A stretch of 64,000 nucleotides of DNA from Aeoliella straminimaris (GTDB lineage Bacteria > Planctomycetota > Planctomycetia > Pirellulales > Lacipirellulaceae). Shown one piece after another: positions 1 through 7,727 of the stretch. Where the stretch lies: the NCBI RefSeq assembly GCF_024054565.1, contig NZ_JAMXLR010000091.1:62001-126000 (forward strand), written 5' to 3'. Within the stretch, counting starts at the first letter, position 1, and each line of letters starts with the position of its first letter. A model generated the notes under the pieces. The model was given only the letters and a program-made list of their open reading frames with translations. It made no database searches and had not been told where the DNA came from. Position numbers and translations under genes: made by a program.

Positions 1-1059
1 GAGGAAGACGAAGCCGATGCGGAGCCATCTGCCGACTCGGCAGGCGATTTGAAGCAAGAACTCTTAAACAAGGTGAGCGGTTTGCAGGACGAGCGCGCCG
101 GCTTATCGGACCGGCTCGAGGTCGTGCTCACTTCGCTGGAGGCCAAAGGTGGCGACGTGGAGGAGTATCGGAAGTACATGACGGCTGTATCGGGTATCGA
201 TCTCGATACCGAAGACGCTAGCGCCGCGTGGGCCGCCGTGACCGGTTGGCTGGCGAGTAAAGAAGGGGGCCAACGCTGGGGCTGGAACATCCTCAAGTTC
301 CTGCTGATTCTGCTGACCAGTTACATAGTTGCCAGTATTGTGGCCAAGGTGACCAACTGGCTGCTAGAGCGCAAGGTGCACATGTCGCAGCTGGCGGAAA
401 AAATGATCTCGCGGACCATCAAAAACGTGGTGATGCTGGTCGGTTTGGCCATTGCTCTGACCGCGTTGGAAGTCGACATCACGCCGATCCTGGCTGCTAT
501 CGGCGCCGCTGGTTTCATCGTCGGTTTTGCACTGCAAGGCACGCTGAGCAACTTTGCCAGTGGATTGATGATCCTGGCCAACCGTCCCTTTGATGTGGGC
601 GACGTCGTTTCCGCTGGGGGCGTTACCGGCGTCGTTGATGCCATGAATCTGGTCTCGACCACCTTCAAGACCTTCGACAACCAGACGATTCACGTGCCCA
701 ATAATGAAATCTGGGGCAATGTGATCACCAACATCACGGCCAACGACCAACGCCGGGTCGACATGGAGTTTGGCGTCGGCTACGACGACGACTTCGAGCA
801 AGCTGAGCAGATTATTCGCGAAGTGGTCGAGAGTCACGAATTGGTGCTGGACGATCCTGAACCGGCCGTGGTGATGCACGAACTGGCCGACTCGTCGGTG
901 AACATCGTCTGCCGACCGTGGGCGAAGACCAGCGACTGGTGGACCGTAAAAACCGACGTCACCAGGCAGGTCAAGCAACGTTTCGATCAGGCGGGCATTA
1001 GCATTCCTTATCCGCAGACCGATATCCACGTTTACGAACACGCGAACTCGTCCAAGTGA
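1..1059 (+). CDS. MscS-family mechanosensitive ion channel (5' end cut by window edge)
   Basis: The frame is open from the first base of the window, so the true start lies outside; the TTG at 49 is only the first start-like codon inside. The visible N-terminal part is acidic (EEDEADAEP) and probably belongs to a longer periplasmic or linker domain. Hydrophobic segments follow at about 286-360 and 420-480. The pore helix (IGAAGFIVGFALQGTLSNFA, about 496-555) has the Ala/Gly-rich pattern of MscS TM3. After it come the beta domain (NRPFDVGDVV) and the alpha/beta C-terminal domain. The family opens under membrane tension and releases solutes during osmotic downshift. The extra N-terminal domain makes it more like the large MscK/YbdG-type members than minimal MscS, but that depends on the missing part. 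Confidence 0.9.
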   Translation, partial: EEDEADAEPSADSAGDLKQELLNKVSGLQDERAGLSDRLEVVLTSLEAKGGDVEEYRKYMTAVSGIDLDTEDASAAWAAVTGWLASKEGGQRWGWNILKFLLILLTSYIVASIVAKVTNWLLERKVHMSQLAEKMISRTIKNVVMLVGLAIALTALEVDITPILAAIGAAGFIVGFALQGTLSNFASGLMILANRPFDVGDVVSAGGVTGVVDAMNLVSTTFKTFDNQTIHVPNNEIWGNVITNITANDQRRVDMEFGVGYDDDFEQAEQIIREVVESHELVLDDPEPAVVMHELADSSVNIVCRPWAKTSDWWTVKTDVTRQVKQRFDQAGISIPYPQTDIHVYEHANSSK

Positions 1060-1160
1060 GGACACTGCTCCCCCCCAATATCGGTCGGCCGGCGACGAAT
1101 GCTATGTTAGTTTGTTGGAGGTTGCTGTGAATCAATGCACTTGTTGGGGGCCTGTCGCAC

Positions 1161-2645
1161 GTGGCGAGGAACAAGAAAAATAACCCTTTTGCTGCGCTGC
1201 TCTTCGGGCCGGCGCTCGTCGTAGTGGGCGTGTTGGCGTTGTGGGAGAACGAGGGTCGATTCAACTTCTATCAGGCGGCCAAGGATGCCCAGGTCGCGCC
1301 CGCGGGCGACGCGCCGGTTGGTCGGCCGTTTGCGATGACCGACGAGCTCGACACGCAGATTCCGATTGTCGGTCACTACGTCGAGAAGTTTGTCGGTTTT
1401 CATCGCGTTAACCGCAGTGCGATGATCTACTCCTGGGACGAGGACAAAGACAGCGACGGCCACACCACCTGGGACCTGGACTGGCATTCGAGTGTCGAAA
1501 GCAACTCGCGTAATAGCGGCATTCGGCAGACACTCCGCAGCGACACGTTGTATCCCCCCAAGTATCAGTTGGGAAGCTTGGAGATCGCCGCCGCGGACAT
1601 TCACCTGGTCGATGCCAAGCAGGCCATTCCGGCGAGAAGGCTGCAACTGGTCGAAGCGGGCAGGCAGCAGCAGCTTCGACTCGCTGGCGAGTATTTCTTC
1701 AAAGGCCGCGGCTCACCAGGCAACCCGCAGCTAGGCGACGAACGGCTCCAGTACACCGGCATTCCCAACGCCCCGACCGCTTCGTACTTTGGCATGCTCG
1801 AGGGCCATGTGGCCCGCGGCAAGCAATACGACATCAGCAAGAGCTTTCTATCGGACTTTATCCAGAACGACGGCGTGCTACACCATCTGGTGAATGGCGA
1901 CCGCGAGACAGCTCTCGCTACGCTCAAGGGCTATTTCAGCAAGGTGAAGTGGTTCACTCGGCTGGGTGGTACCGCGGCCGTGGTGATTGGTGTGATGATC
2001 TTCATTGGCTTTTTCGCCAGCTTGCTCTACCGCATCCCGGTACTTGGCCAGGTGGTCGGTTGGGGGGTGTTTCTGATCAGTTTGGCGGTTGGATTGACGC
2101 TGTCGCTGCTGGTGATGGTCACTTCGGCCCTGGTGCATCATCCGATCGTCCTGGCGTTGCCGGTGGCCTTGGTGGTGGCGGGCATCGTGTATCTTCTGAG
2201 GAGCAAGAAGTCGGCCAAGAAGAACGTGGAGAACGCCTTGTCCCAGTACCAACAGACGCACGCCGATGATGGTTTCGACATCGATGGGCCAGGTATGTCT
2301 GCAGGACTGGCCGAACAGACCTTCAGCAACCTGGCAAAGTTGGCCCTCGAAGGCGGTCTGAGCAAGCATGAGAACAAATTCCTGGTAAAGTGGGCCGAAA
2401 AGAACGGCATCGATGCCGATCGCATGAAGCAACTGTTCGCCCAAGCCAAAGAAGATCCCACCCCCACGCAGGCTGCCGATCGCAACGACTTCGTGCTCTT
2501 GGTCTGCCTGGCCATGGCAGACGGCACGCTGTCGATGCGCGAGCAATCGGCGCTCAAGGCGATGGCGGGGCGGCTGGGGCTCTCGAAGGGAGACGTACGC
2601 GAGATCGTCGTAGGCGTGGAGACGGGCGAATTGGTGCCAGTGTAG
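1161..2645 (+). CDS. TMEM43-like membrane protein with C-terminal TerB-like region
   Basis: Starts at GTG; no in-frame upstream start was found. A hydrophobic segment lies near residues 10-27, followed by a soluble region of about 240 residues. Three closely spaced hydrophobic segments then span about residues 270-346. This matches bacterial relatives of TMEM43 (DUF1625): one N-terminal helix, a large lumenal domain and a cluster of C-terminal helices. The last 110 residues form two helical units that read like a TerB-type domain; the second carries LAMADGTLSMREQSALKAMA, close to the ADG...E pattern of TerB families. The substrate or partner is unknown. The gene sits 101 bp after the MscS gene and 31 bp before the next small membrane protein, so a shared envelope-stress role is possible but only inferred. 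Confidence 0.72.
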   Translation: MARNKKNNPFAALLFGPALVVVGVLALWENEGRFNFYQAAKDAQVAPAGDAPVGRPFAMTDELDTQIPIVGHYVEKFVGFHRVNRSAMIYSWDEDKDSDGHTTWDLDWHSSVESNSRNSGIRQTLRSDTLYPPKYQLGSLEIAAADIHLVDAKQAIPARRLQLVEAGRQQQLRLAGEYFFKGRGSPGNPQLGDERLQYTGIPNAPTASYFGMLEGHVARGKQYDISKSFLSDFIQNDGVLHHLVNGDRETALATLKGYFSKVKWFTRLGGTAAVVIGVMIFIGFFASLLYRIPVLGQVVGWGVFLISLAVGLTLSLLVMVTSALVHHPIVLALPVALVVAGIVYLLRSKKSAKKNVENALSQYQQTHADDGFDIDGPGMSAGLAEQTFSNLAKLALEGGLSKHENKFLVKWAEKNGIDADRMKQLFAQAKEDPTPTQAADRNDFVLLVCLAMADGTLSMREQSALKAMAGRLGLSKGDVREIVVGVETGELVPV

Positions 2646-2676
2646 TGAAGTGGACAGAGTTCGCAGGATCGATGAG

Positions 2677-3300
2677 ATGCAGCAGGGCAGCCAACAGCCA
2701 CCGCCTGGATCGACGATTGAGAAGATCGAGGACTCGGAGGGAACGACTTATTGTTTGCAGCCACCTCGCGATGGAATCTGGCGGTACTATTCGTTGGTCA
2801 TGCTGGGTATCGTATTGGGAGTGTGGTCGATTGGGCTTCTGGTAGGTGCGGCATTTGCTCTGTGGCACATTATTAGCGGAGGTTTAAGTGCGTCCGAGGG
2901 CTGGGGATTCGTGTTGTGGCTTGCCCTCGCCAGCCTGGGTGAGGTGTTCCTCGTCTGCTGTTTCAAACGCCAATTCTCTCCCGCCGTGCCCGAAACGCTG
3001 GTGCTTGGTCGACATAGCCTCCGCTGCGACTCGGGAAACCTGCCGATGTCCAGAGCTCCAGCGATTCAGGCCATGTACTATGGCAATTCCCATGAGACCA
3101 GTTTGCGAATGTTCGGGAAGCGAAGGCAACTCGAGGCCTGCATCCGCGAATTGGGGCCGGTCACGCTCACGCACGAGGGCCTGCACCAGCGTTTGACCAT
3201 CGAGCGCGGCGCCGAGCGCTTCGAGATTGGACCGTTCCTCCGTTGGGCGGAACGCGAATGGCTCGCCGCTGAGATCCAGGCTTGGCAGCAGCATCGCTAG
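2677..3300 (+). CDS. small membrane protein of unknown function
   Basis: The ORF can begin at GTG 2650, but ATG 2677 is preceded by AGGA with 8-nt spacing, so the later start is preferred (207 aa). Two hydrophobic stretches are visible: YSLVMLGIVLGVWSIGLLVG and, after a short loop, WGFVLWLALASLGEVFLVCC. A soluble domain of about 130 residues rich in Arg and charged residues follows, probably cytoplasmic. No recognisable catalytic motif was found. It follows the TMEM43-like gene closely and is probably co-transcribed with it. Product unknown. Confidence 0.65.
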   Translation: MQQGSQQPPPGSTIEKIEDSEGTTYCLQPPRDGIWRYYSLVMLGIVLGVWSIGLLVGAAFALWHIISGGLSASEGWGFVLWLALASLGEVFLVCCFKRQFSPAVPETLVLGRHSLRCDSGNLPMSRAPAIQAMYYGNSHETSLRMFGKRRQLEACIRELGPVTLTHEGLHQRLTIERGAERFEIGPFLRWAEREWLAAEIQAWQQHR

Positions 3301-3649
3301 TCGCGGCGGAATATCGTTCCCCTTTTTCGGCCAGCCGAATGCGATTTTGGCAGTCGAGTGACCACCGCCGGGTGTTGCCAGATTTTTTCTAGCGAAACAG
3401 TCCAAAATGCGTGCACGGGTTGCTGGATGCCGTTATGTTGGGCGCGTCAGCACACTTGGGAACTCGTGATGGCAGTGACGTCGGGACGACATCACAGGCG
3501 AGAATCGTGGAAGATCCATGTCGAAAATCGCTCTGGTCGCGGAAGAGCGGTCTGTGGTACGTTGCCCGGCGTCGAAAGGATGCTCGACCGACGCTAGCAC
3601 TGTGCTCGTTGTCGCCCCGATTCTTCCCTCCGCGAACCTGGAGTGCAGC
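3301..3649. other. 349-bp intergenic region, no gene supported
   Basis: Open frames here are in frame with or overlap the following peptidase gene and have no family resemblance or ribosome-binding site. A short inverted repeat (TTCGG-CCAG-CCGAA, about 3326-3339) directly follows a run of five T, which is the wrong order for a plus-strand terminator. Nothing else is visible; it probably carries the promoter of the peptidase gene. Confidence 0.4.
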
Positions 3650-4645
3650 ATGGAAGCTCGCACGAAGTTGTCGGCCGCGCTGCCGGTCGTCTTCGCCGCT
3701 ATTGTCTTTGGACTTTTGGCATCGGTTGCCGATGCCGCACGTTATACCACCACGAACTTTGTGGTCAACGCTCCTACGCCACAACTTGCCAAGGAAATTG
3801 GCGAGATGGCCGAGCACTGGCGCCGCGAGCTTTCCATCGAGTGGATTGGCAAGGAGATGCCCGCCTGGTCGCGCCCCTGCCCCATCAAGGCGGACGTGGC
3901 CCCGCAACTGGGGGCTGGCGGAGTGACCACCTTCGTGTTTGATCGCGGTGAGGTGTTCGATTGGAACATGACGATTACCGGCTCCCGCGAGCGAGTGCTC
4001 GATTCGGTGTTGCCGCACGAAATCACGCATACGATCTTCGCCTGCCACTTCCGCCAACCCCTGCCCCGCTGGGCCGACGAAGGGGCCTGCACCACGGTGG
4101 AACACCGCAGCGAGATTGCCAAGCAGGAACACTTGCTGATTCGCTTCCTGAAGACGGGCAAGGGAATTCCCTTTCGTCAGATGTTCGACATGAAGGAGTA
4201 CCCGCCCGAGGTGCTGCCGCTGTATGCCCAGGGACATTCGCTCACACGGTACCTGATTGGCCAGCGCGGCAAAGCGGCCTTCCTGGAGTTCCTGGCCGAC
4301 GGCATGAGCGATGAGAACTGGCCCCGGGCCGTGAAAGAGCACTATGGACAGGACAACCTGTTCGCACTGCAGAATCAGTGGCTCGACTGGGTGAAGCAAG
4401 GTCGGCCCATCCTGCCGGGCGAATCGGCTGGTGGCGAGAACATGCTCGCCAGCAACCAGCCGCCCGCCACTCCGACACCCCCTTCCACGAACTTAACTCC
4501 GGCCTCGTCGACGAACTACGAGTCGGCCTATTCCAAAGTGGCCGGTCAGCACAACGGCACGGTCGTCCGCCGTCCGGCGGGCGAGGGCTCGCACTACTCC
4601 GACGCCCCACCGGCCAATCGCGAGAAGAAGACTTACTGGCGGTAG
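3650..4645 (+). CDS. secreted MA-type zinc metallopeptidase-like protein
   Basis: Predicted 331 aa. ATG 3650 is chosen over the longer frame from 3518 because a signal peptide starts exactly there (MEARTKLSAALPVVFAAIVF... ending ...ASVADA). Residues 123-127 read HEITH, the zinc-binding HExxH helix. RWADEG follows with its Glu at residue 144, matching the gluzincin arrangement of the peptidase MA-like family. This implies a one-zinc secreted endopeptidase. The last 80 or so residues are Pro/Ser/Thr-rich and look disordered. A strong terminator lies just downstream, so the gene ends its transcription unit. The substrate cannot be told; some planctomycete relatives of this family may be non-peptidolytic. 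Confidence 0.72.
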   Translation: MEARTKLSAALPVVFAAIVFGLLASVADAARYTTTNFVVNAPTPQLAKEIGEMAEHWRRELSIEWIGKEMPAWSRPCPIKADVAPQLGAGGVTTFVFDRGEVFDWNMTITGSRERVLDSVLPHEITHTIFACHFRQPLPRWADEGACTTVEHRSEIAKQEHLLIRFLKTGKGIPFRQMFDMKEYPPEVLPLYAQGHSLTRYLIGQRGKAAFLEFLADGMSDENWPRAVKEHYGQDNLFALQNQWLDWVKQGRPILPGESAGGENMLASNQPPATPTPPSTNLTPASSTNYESAYSKVAGQHNGTVVRRPAGEGSHYSDAPPANREKKTYWR

Positions 4646-4661
4646 GAAACGGGAACCGCAG

Positions 4662-4736
4662 AGCCGAACGTGCTGGCTTCTGGTTGTCGTGCGGAGATCG
4701 CACCAGCGACCAGATACCAGTGCGTTCGGCTTTTTT
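4662..4736 (+). terminator. intrinsic terminator with long branched stem
   Basis: AGCCGAACG at 4662-4670 pairs with CGTTCGGCT at 4723-4731. The helix continues inward through two G-T wobbles and CTGG/CCAG, for about 15 pairs. A T run follows (4731-4736). The loop can fold again (CTGGT/ACCAG and TGCG/CGCA). It lies 17 bp after the peptidase stop, between convergent genes, and terminates the plus-strand unit. Confidence 0.8.
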
Positions 4737-4839
4737 ATTGGGCGCTGGGCAATGGTTAGTTGCTAATTCGACGCGGATCGGCTTCCAGCAGCGTTCGTCC
4801 GCGACGGATTGCCAAATGGCAGTTGCCGAAGGTTGTTGC

Positions 4840-5784
4840 TCAGGCCACCAGTAACATCTTGGCCACGTGGTAGAATACCGGTGCAGCGAAACAAATGGCG
4901 TCGATACGATCGAGCACGCCGCCGTGGCCCTCGACCAGCGTGCCAAAGTCCTTCACGCCGCGGTCGCGTTTGATGGCCGACATGGTCATGGCGCCGGCAA
5001 AGCCCATCACGGCAATCAGCATGCTCACCAGGGCTGTGTGCCATAGTTGATTGAACGGCTGGAAGGCCAGTTGATAGGTCATGCCCACTAGCGCCGCACT
5101 AGCGGCACCGCCCAGCATGCCCTCCCAGGTGCGGGTGCCATTGATATTGGGCGAGATGACATTTCGGCCGTATAGGCGGTCCCACACGAAATGCAGCGCC
5201 TCGCTGACCAGCGACATGAACACCAGGAAGAACAGCAGCCGCGAGCACTTGGCGTAATTGTCGGGATCGAGGTCGAGAATGGCGGGTGCGAATCCGAGGC
5301 AGTAGACACACACTAACAGTCCGGACTGAATCTTGGCCACTCGTTCCAGAAAGCGTTTGGTGTCACCAGCAATGGCGATCCGTAGCGGGATAAACAGGAA
5401 CCCGTACACCGGGATCAGGATGCTGTAGATGTCGTAGCGATTCAGCCATACTAACAGGTAGTGCAGCGGAGTGAACAAGAAGAACACCCAGAACAGCGCG
5501 CGGTGATCGCCATGCCGGGTGGGGGTGAGCGTGATGAACTCGCGGAGTGCCCAGAAGCTGATGAGGAAGAACAGCAAGATCGTGAGGTTGCGGCTCAGGA
5601 ACGCCACCGAAAGCAGGCAGCAAATAATCCACCACGCCCGCAGTCGCCCGTTGAAGGCGTTCACCGCCGCGGGGTTGAGTCCCAACTGCGGTTGCCGCGC
5701 AAGCAACTGCCCCACGACCGTGGCCACGCTAAGTAGCGCCACGATAGTGCCGGCGAGTGCCCAGTTGAGTTGAATGGCGGTCAT
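4840..5784 (-). CDS. cdsA: phosphatidate cytidylyltransferase, CdsA family
   Basis: Integral membrane enzyme that makes CDP-diacylglycerol from phosphatidate and CTP, the branch point of phospholipid synthesis. The 314-aa protein has about eight hydrophobic segments. The C-terminal signature SAIKRDRGVKDFGTLVEGHG, followed by GVLDRID, keeps the K-R-x4-K-D and H-G-G-x-x-D-R residues of the family. It departs from the usual pattern at the two positions before GHGG (V-E instead of L/I/F then P/G). That substitution resembles YnbB-like CdsA paralogues as I recall them, so it could be an accessory rather than the housekeeping enzyme. It lies 24 bp downstream of a plsC-type gene on the same strand and is almost certainly co-transcribed with it. 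Confidence 0.88.
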   Translation of the reverse strand: MTAIQLNWALAGTIVALLSVATVVGQLLARQPQLGLNPAAVNAFNGRLRAWWIICCLLSVAFLSRNLTILLFFLISFWALREFITLTPTRHGDHRALFWVFFLFTPLHYLLVWLNRYDIYSILIPVYGFLFIPLRIAIAGDTKRFLERVAKIQSGLLVCVYCLGFAPAILDLDPDNYAKCSRLLFFLVFMSLVSEALHFVWDRLYGRNVISPNINGTRTWEGMLGGAASAALVGMTYQLAFQPFNQLWHTALVSMLIAVMGFAGAMTMSAIKRDRGVKDFGTLVEGHGGVLDRIDAICFAAPVFYHVAKMLLVA

Positions 5785-5808
5785 GGGTGGGGGCTGGGGG
5801 TAGGGCCT

Positions 5809-6417
5809 TTAGCGTTCGCGTTCGCGAAGCTTCAATACGGCGTTTCGAGCCCGCTCGAGGAACTCGTTCTTGGTTTCTCCCGCCTCGAGCCACAAGGGCG
5901 GCCCGAACGTGATGCTGGAAAGCAGCGGCACCGGCAGGAACTCGCCTCGCGGCAGGATGCGATTCATATTGTCGATGTAAACGGGAATCAATTCCAGGTC
6001 CGGACGCTTCTTGGCCAAGTAGTACAACCCGCTCTTGAAGTCTCCCACCGTTTCGCCGCTCGATCGGCCACCTTCGGGGAAGATAATGACCGAGTAAGTT
6101 TGACCGATTTCGCGGAGCATGATGTCCACGGGGCTTTGGTGGACTTTGATCTCCTTGCGGTCGATCAACATGGCGTTGTACACCTTGGCGATGTGCGGCC
6201 GGATCCACCCACGGCTCCAGTAGTCCTTGGCCGCTGCTGGCCGGGTTAGCCGCCGCACGTCTTGCGGCAGGGCCGACCACACCAGCACTACATCCAGGTG
6301 GCTGGTGTGATTAGCGAAATAGACCCGCTGGCAGGTGTCGGGCTGGCTATCGACCCATCGCACGCTGGCGCCGCTGAGCAGCCGGGCGGTCGTCGTGAGG
6401 ATGGCTTCGGTAATCAT
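5809..6417 (-). CDS. plsC: 1-acyl-sn-glycerol-3-phosphate acyltransferase (PlsC-like)
   Basis: The 202-aa protein carries the acyltransferase catalytic motif NHTSHLD (H-x4-D) at about residues 36-42 and the substrate-binding motif FPEGGRSSGE. A further block ends in PVYIDNMNRILPRG. The family transfers a second acyl chain to lysophosphatidate, giving the substrate of CdsA, which is encoded 24 bp downstream. It is shorter than many PlsC proteins (about 240 aa) and lacks an obvious strong N-terminal membrane helix, so association with the membrane may be peripheral. Together the two genes form a small phospholipid operon. Confidence 0.85.
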   Translation of the reverse strand: MITEAILTTTARLLSGASVRWVDSQPDTCQRVYFANHTSHLDVVLVWSALPQDVRRLTRPAAAKDYWSRGWIRPHIAKVYNAMLIDRKEIKVHQSPVDIMLREIGQTYSVIIFPEGGRSSGETVGDFKSGLYYLAKKRPDLELIPVYIDNMNRILPRGEFLPVPLLSSITFGPPLWLEAGETKNEFLERARNAVLKLRERER

Positions 6418-6527
6418 GCCGGGCGATGAGCTAAATCACGTAAGTTAGGTGGGTCCGAGGTAGCCACTACATTATGCTCAGGCCCGGCGACCACCGCGAG
6501 TGGCAGAAATTCCGGCGTGGCGGGGGC

Positions 6528-7727
6528 CTAAACCATGGCCGGTTCCACACTTTCGGCCTCGGGGGCAGGTCCGACTGGGGCGATGCGACGGCCGGTCTTT
6601 CGCTCCAGCAAGCCCGTCAGTAGGTCCTCGTAGCCACCAACCATCACGTCCAGCGACCAGCGTTCGCACACTAACTGGCGGGCCGTGTTGCCTTGTTCGG
6701 CTCGCAGGATGGGGTCGGTCAGCAGTTGGACCACGCGGCTTGTCGCCTGGTCGATATCGCCGGCGGGCACGAGAAATCCGGTCTCGCCGTCGAGGACCGA
6801 CTCGCCCACCGAACCAACGTCGGTGGCCACGGTGGGTGTACCTGTGCTCATGGCTTCGAGAATGGAGACGGGATTTGCCTCGTTGTGCGAAACCAGCACA
6901 TTGACATCCGCCAGATTTAACAGATTGGGAATATCGCTGCGGGTGCCCAGAAAATGGACGTACGGAGCAATGTCGAACTCGGTGGCCAGACGGACGAGTT
7001 GCGCCCGCTCGGGGCCGTCGCCCACCACCAGGAAATGTGTATGGCAAAGATCACGACGGACGCGGCGGGCCACTTCGAGAAACATCTTGTGGTTTTTCTC
7101 AGGACGCAACGCAGCCACAATCACGGCCACCGGCGCAGCGGGCCCAATGCCAAGCTGTTCGCGAAGGTGAAAGTCGTCGCCCCCGGGGGTGAATCGGTTG
7201 GTATCGACACCGTTGGGGATGACCACCACTTTGTTGGCTGGGAACCCCTCATGCTCGATCAGGTACTCGCCATGCGGACGCGCCACGGCGATGAACGCAT
7301 CGGTGATGGAGGTAAGCATCCGGTTGAGGCGACCGACTCCATCGGGCCATCCGGTGCTGTGCAACGCCGAACAGACGACCGGCACGCGGGCCAACCGGGC
7401 GGCGAGTCGCCCCCAGAACATCTTGTCGCCGGCGCCAACGGTCACCACCGCATCGATGTTTCGCCTGCGTAACAAACGCCGCAGCCGCCACAGCACGGCT
7501 AGATCGAACTTGTGGCGGATCAATCCCGCGTGCACGGGAACCTGCCCGGTCAGTTGCTCGCCCAGCGGTCCGCACTCTTTCAAGCAGCATAGCTCCGGTT
7601 CGACGCGCCGGCGATCCAGCCGGCGGACCAAGTTCACCAGTAGCGTCTCTGCCCCGCCCACTGGCATGGAGGTAACCAGGAACATAACTCGCATGGGCTT
7701 ATTAGCGGGATGTTTTTCAGCGGCCAT
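6528..7727 (-). CDS. glycosyltransferase family 4 (exopolysaccharide cluster)
   Basis: The reading frame is open from 7859, but ATG 7727 is taken because it gives the typical GT4 N-terminus (MRVMFLVTSMPVGGAETLLV soon after the start) and overlaps the end of the flippase gene by 11 bp, a sign of translational coupling. GT-B features visible: the GGAE N-terminal loop, GVDTNRF, the phosphate-binding stretch AALRPEKNHK, VGDGPER, and the E-x7-E motif in NEANPVSILEAMSTGTP near residue 310. The family moves a sugar from a nucleotide-sugar donor with retention of configuration. It is the last gene of the minus-strand polysaccharide operon; donor and acceptor are unknown. Confidence 0.88.
   Translation of the reverse strand: MAAEKHPANKPMRVMFLVTSMPVGGAETLLVNLVRRLDRRRVEPELCCLKECGPLGEQLTGQVPVHAGLIRHKFDLAVLWRLRRLLRRRNIDAVVTVGAGDKMFWGRLAARLARVPVVCSALHSTGWPDGVGRLNRMLTSITDAFIAVARPHGEYLIEHEGFPANKVVVIPNGVDTNRFTPGGDDFHLREQLGIGPAAPVAVIVAALRPEKNHKMFLEVARRVRRDLCHTHFLVVGDGPERAQLVRLATEFDIAPYVHFLGTRSDIPNLLNLADVNVLVSHNEANPVSILEAMSTGTPTVATDVGSVGESVLDGETGFLVPAGDIDQATSRVVQLLTDPILRAEQGNTARQLVCERWSLDVMVGGYEDLLTGLLERKTGRRIAPVGPAPEAESVEPAMV

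Noticed and set aside
2866..2880. sigma-54-like TGGCACATTATTAGC
   Set aside because: Spacing fits but the -12 box is imperfect and the site is inside a gene with no start downstream.
3389..4399. 336-codon minus-strand frame
   Set aside because: Antisense to the zinc peptidase gene; no ribosome-binding site or family pattern, explained by GC-rich third positions.
6480..6529. AGGCCC...GGGCCT inverted repeat at the GT4 gene end
   Set aside because: Long loop, only six paired bases and no T run on the minus strand; not enough for a terminator.
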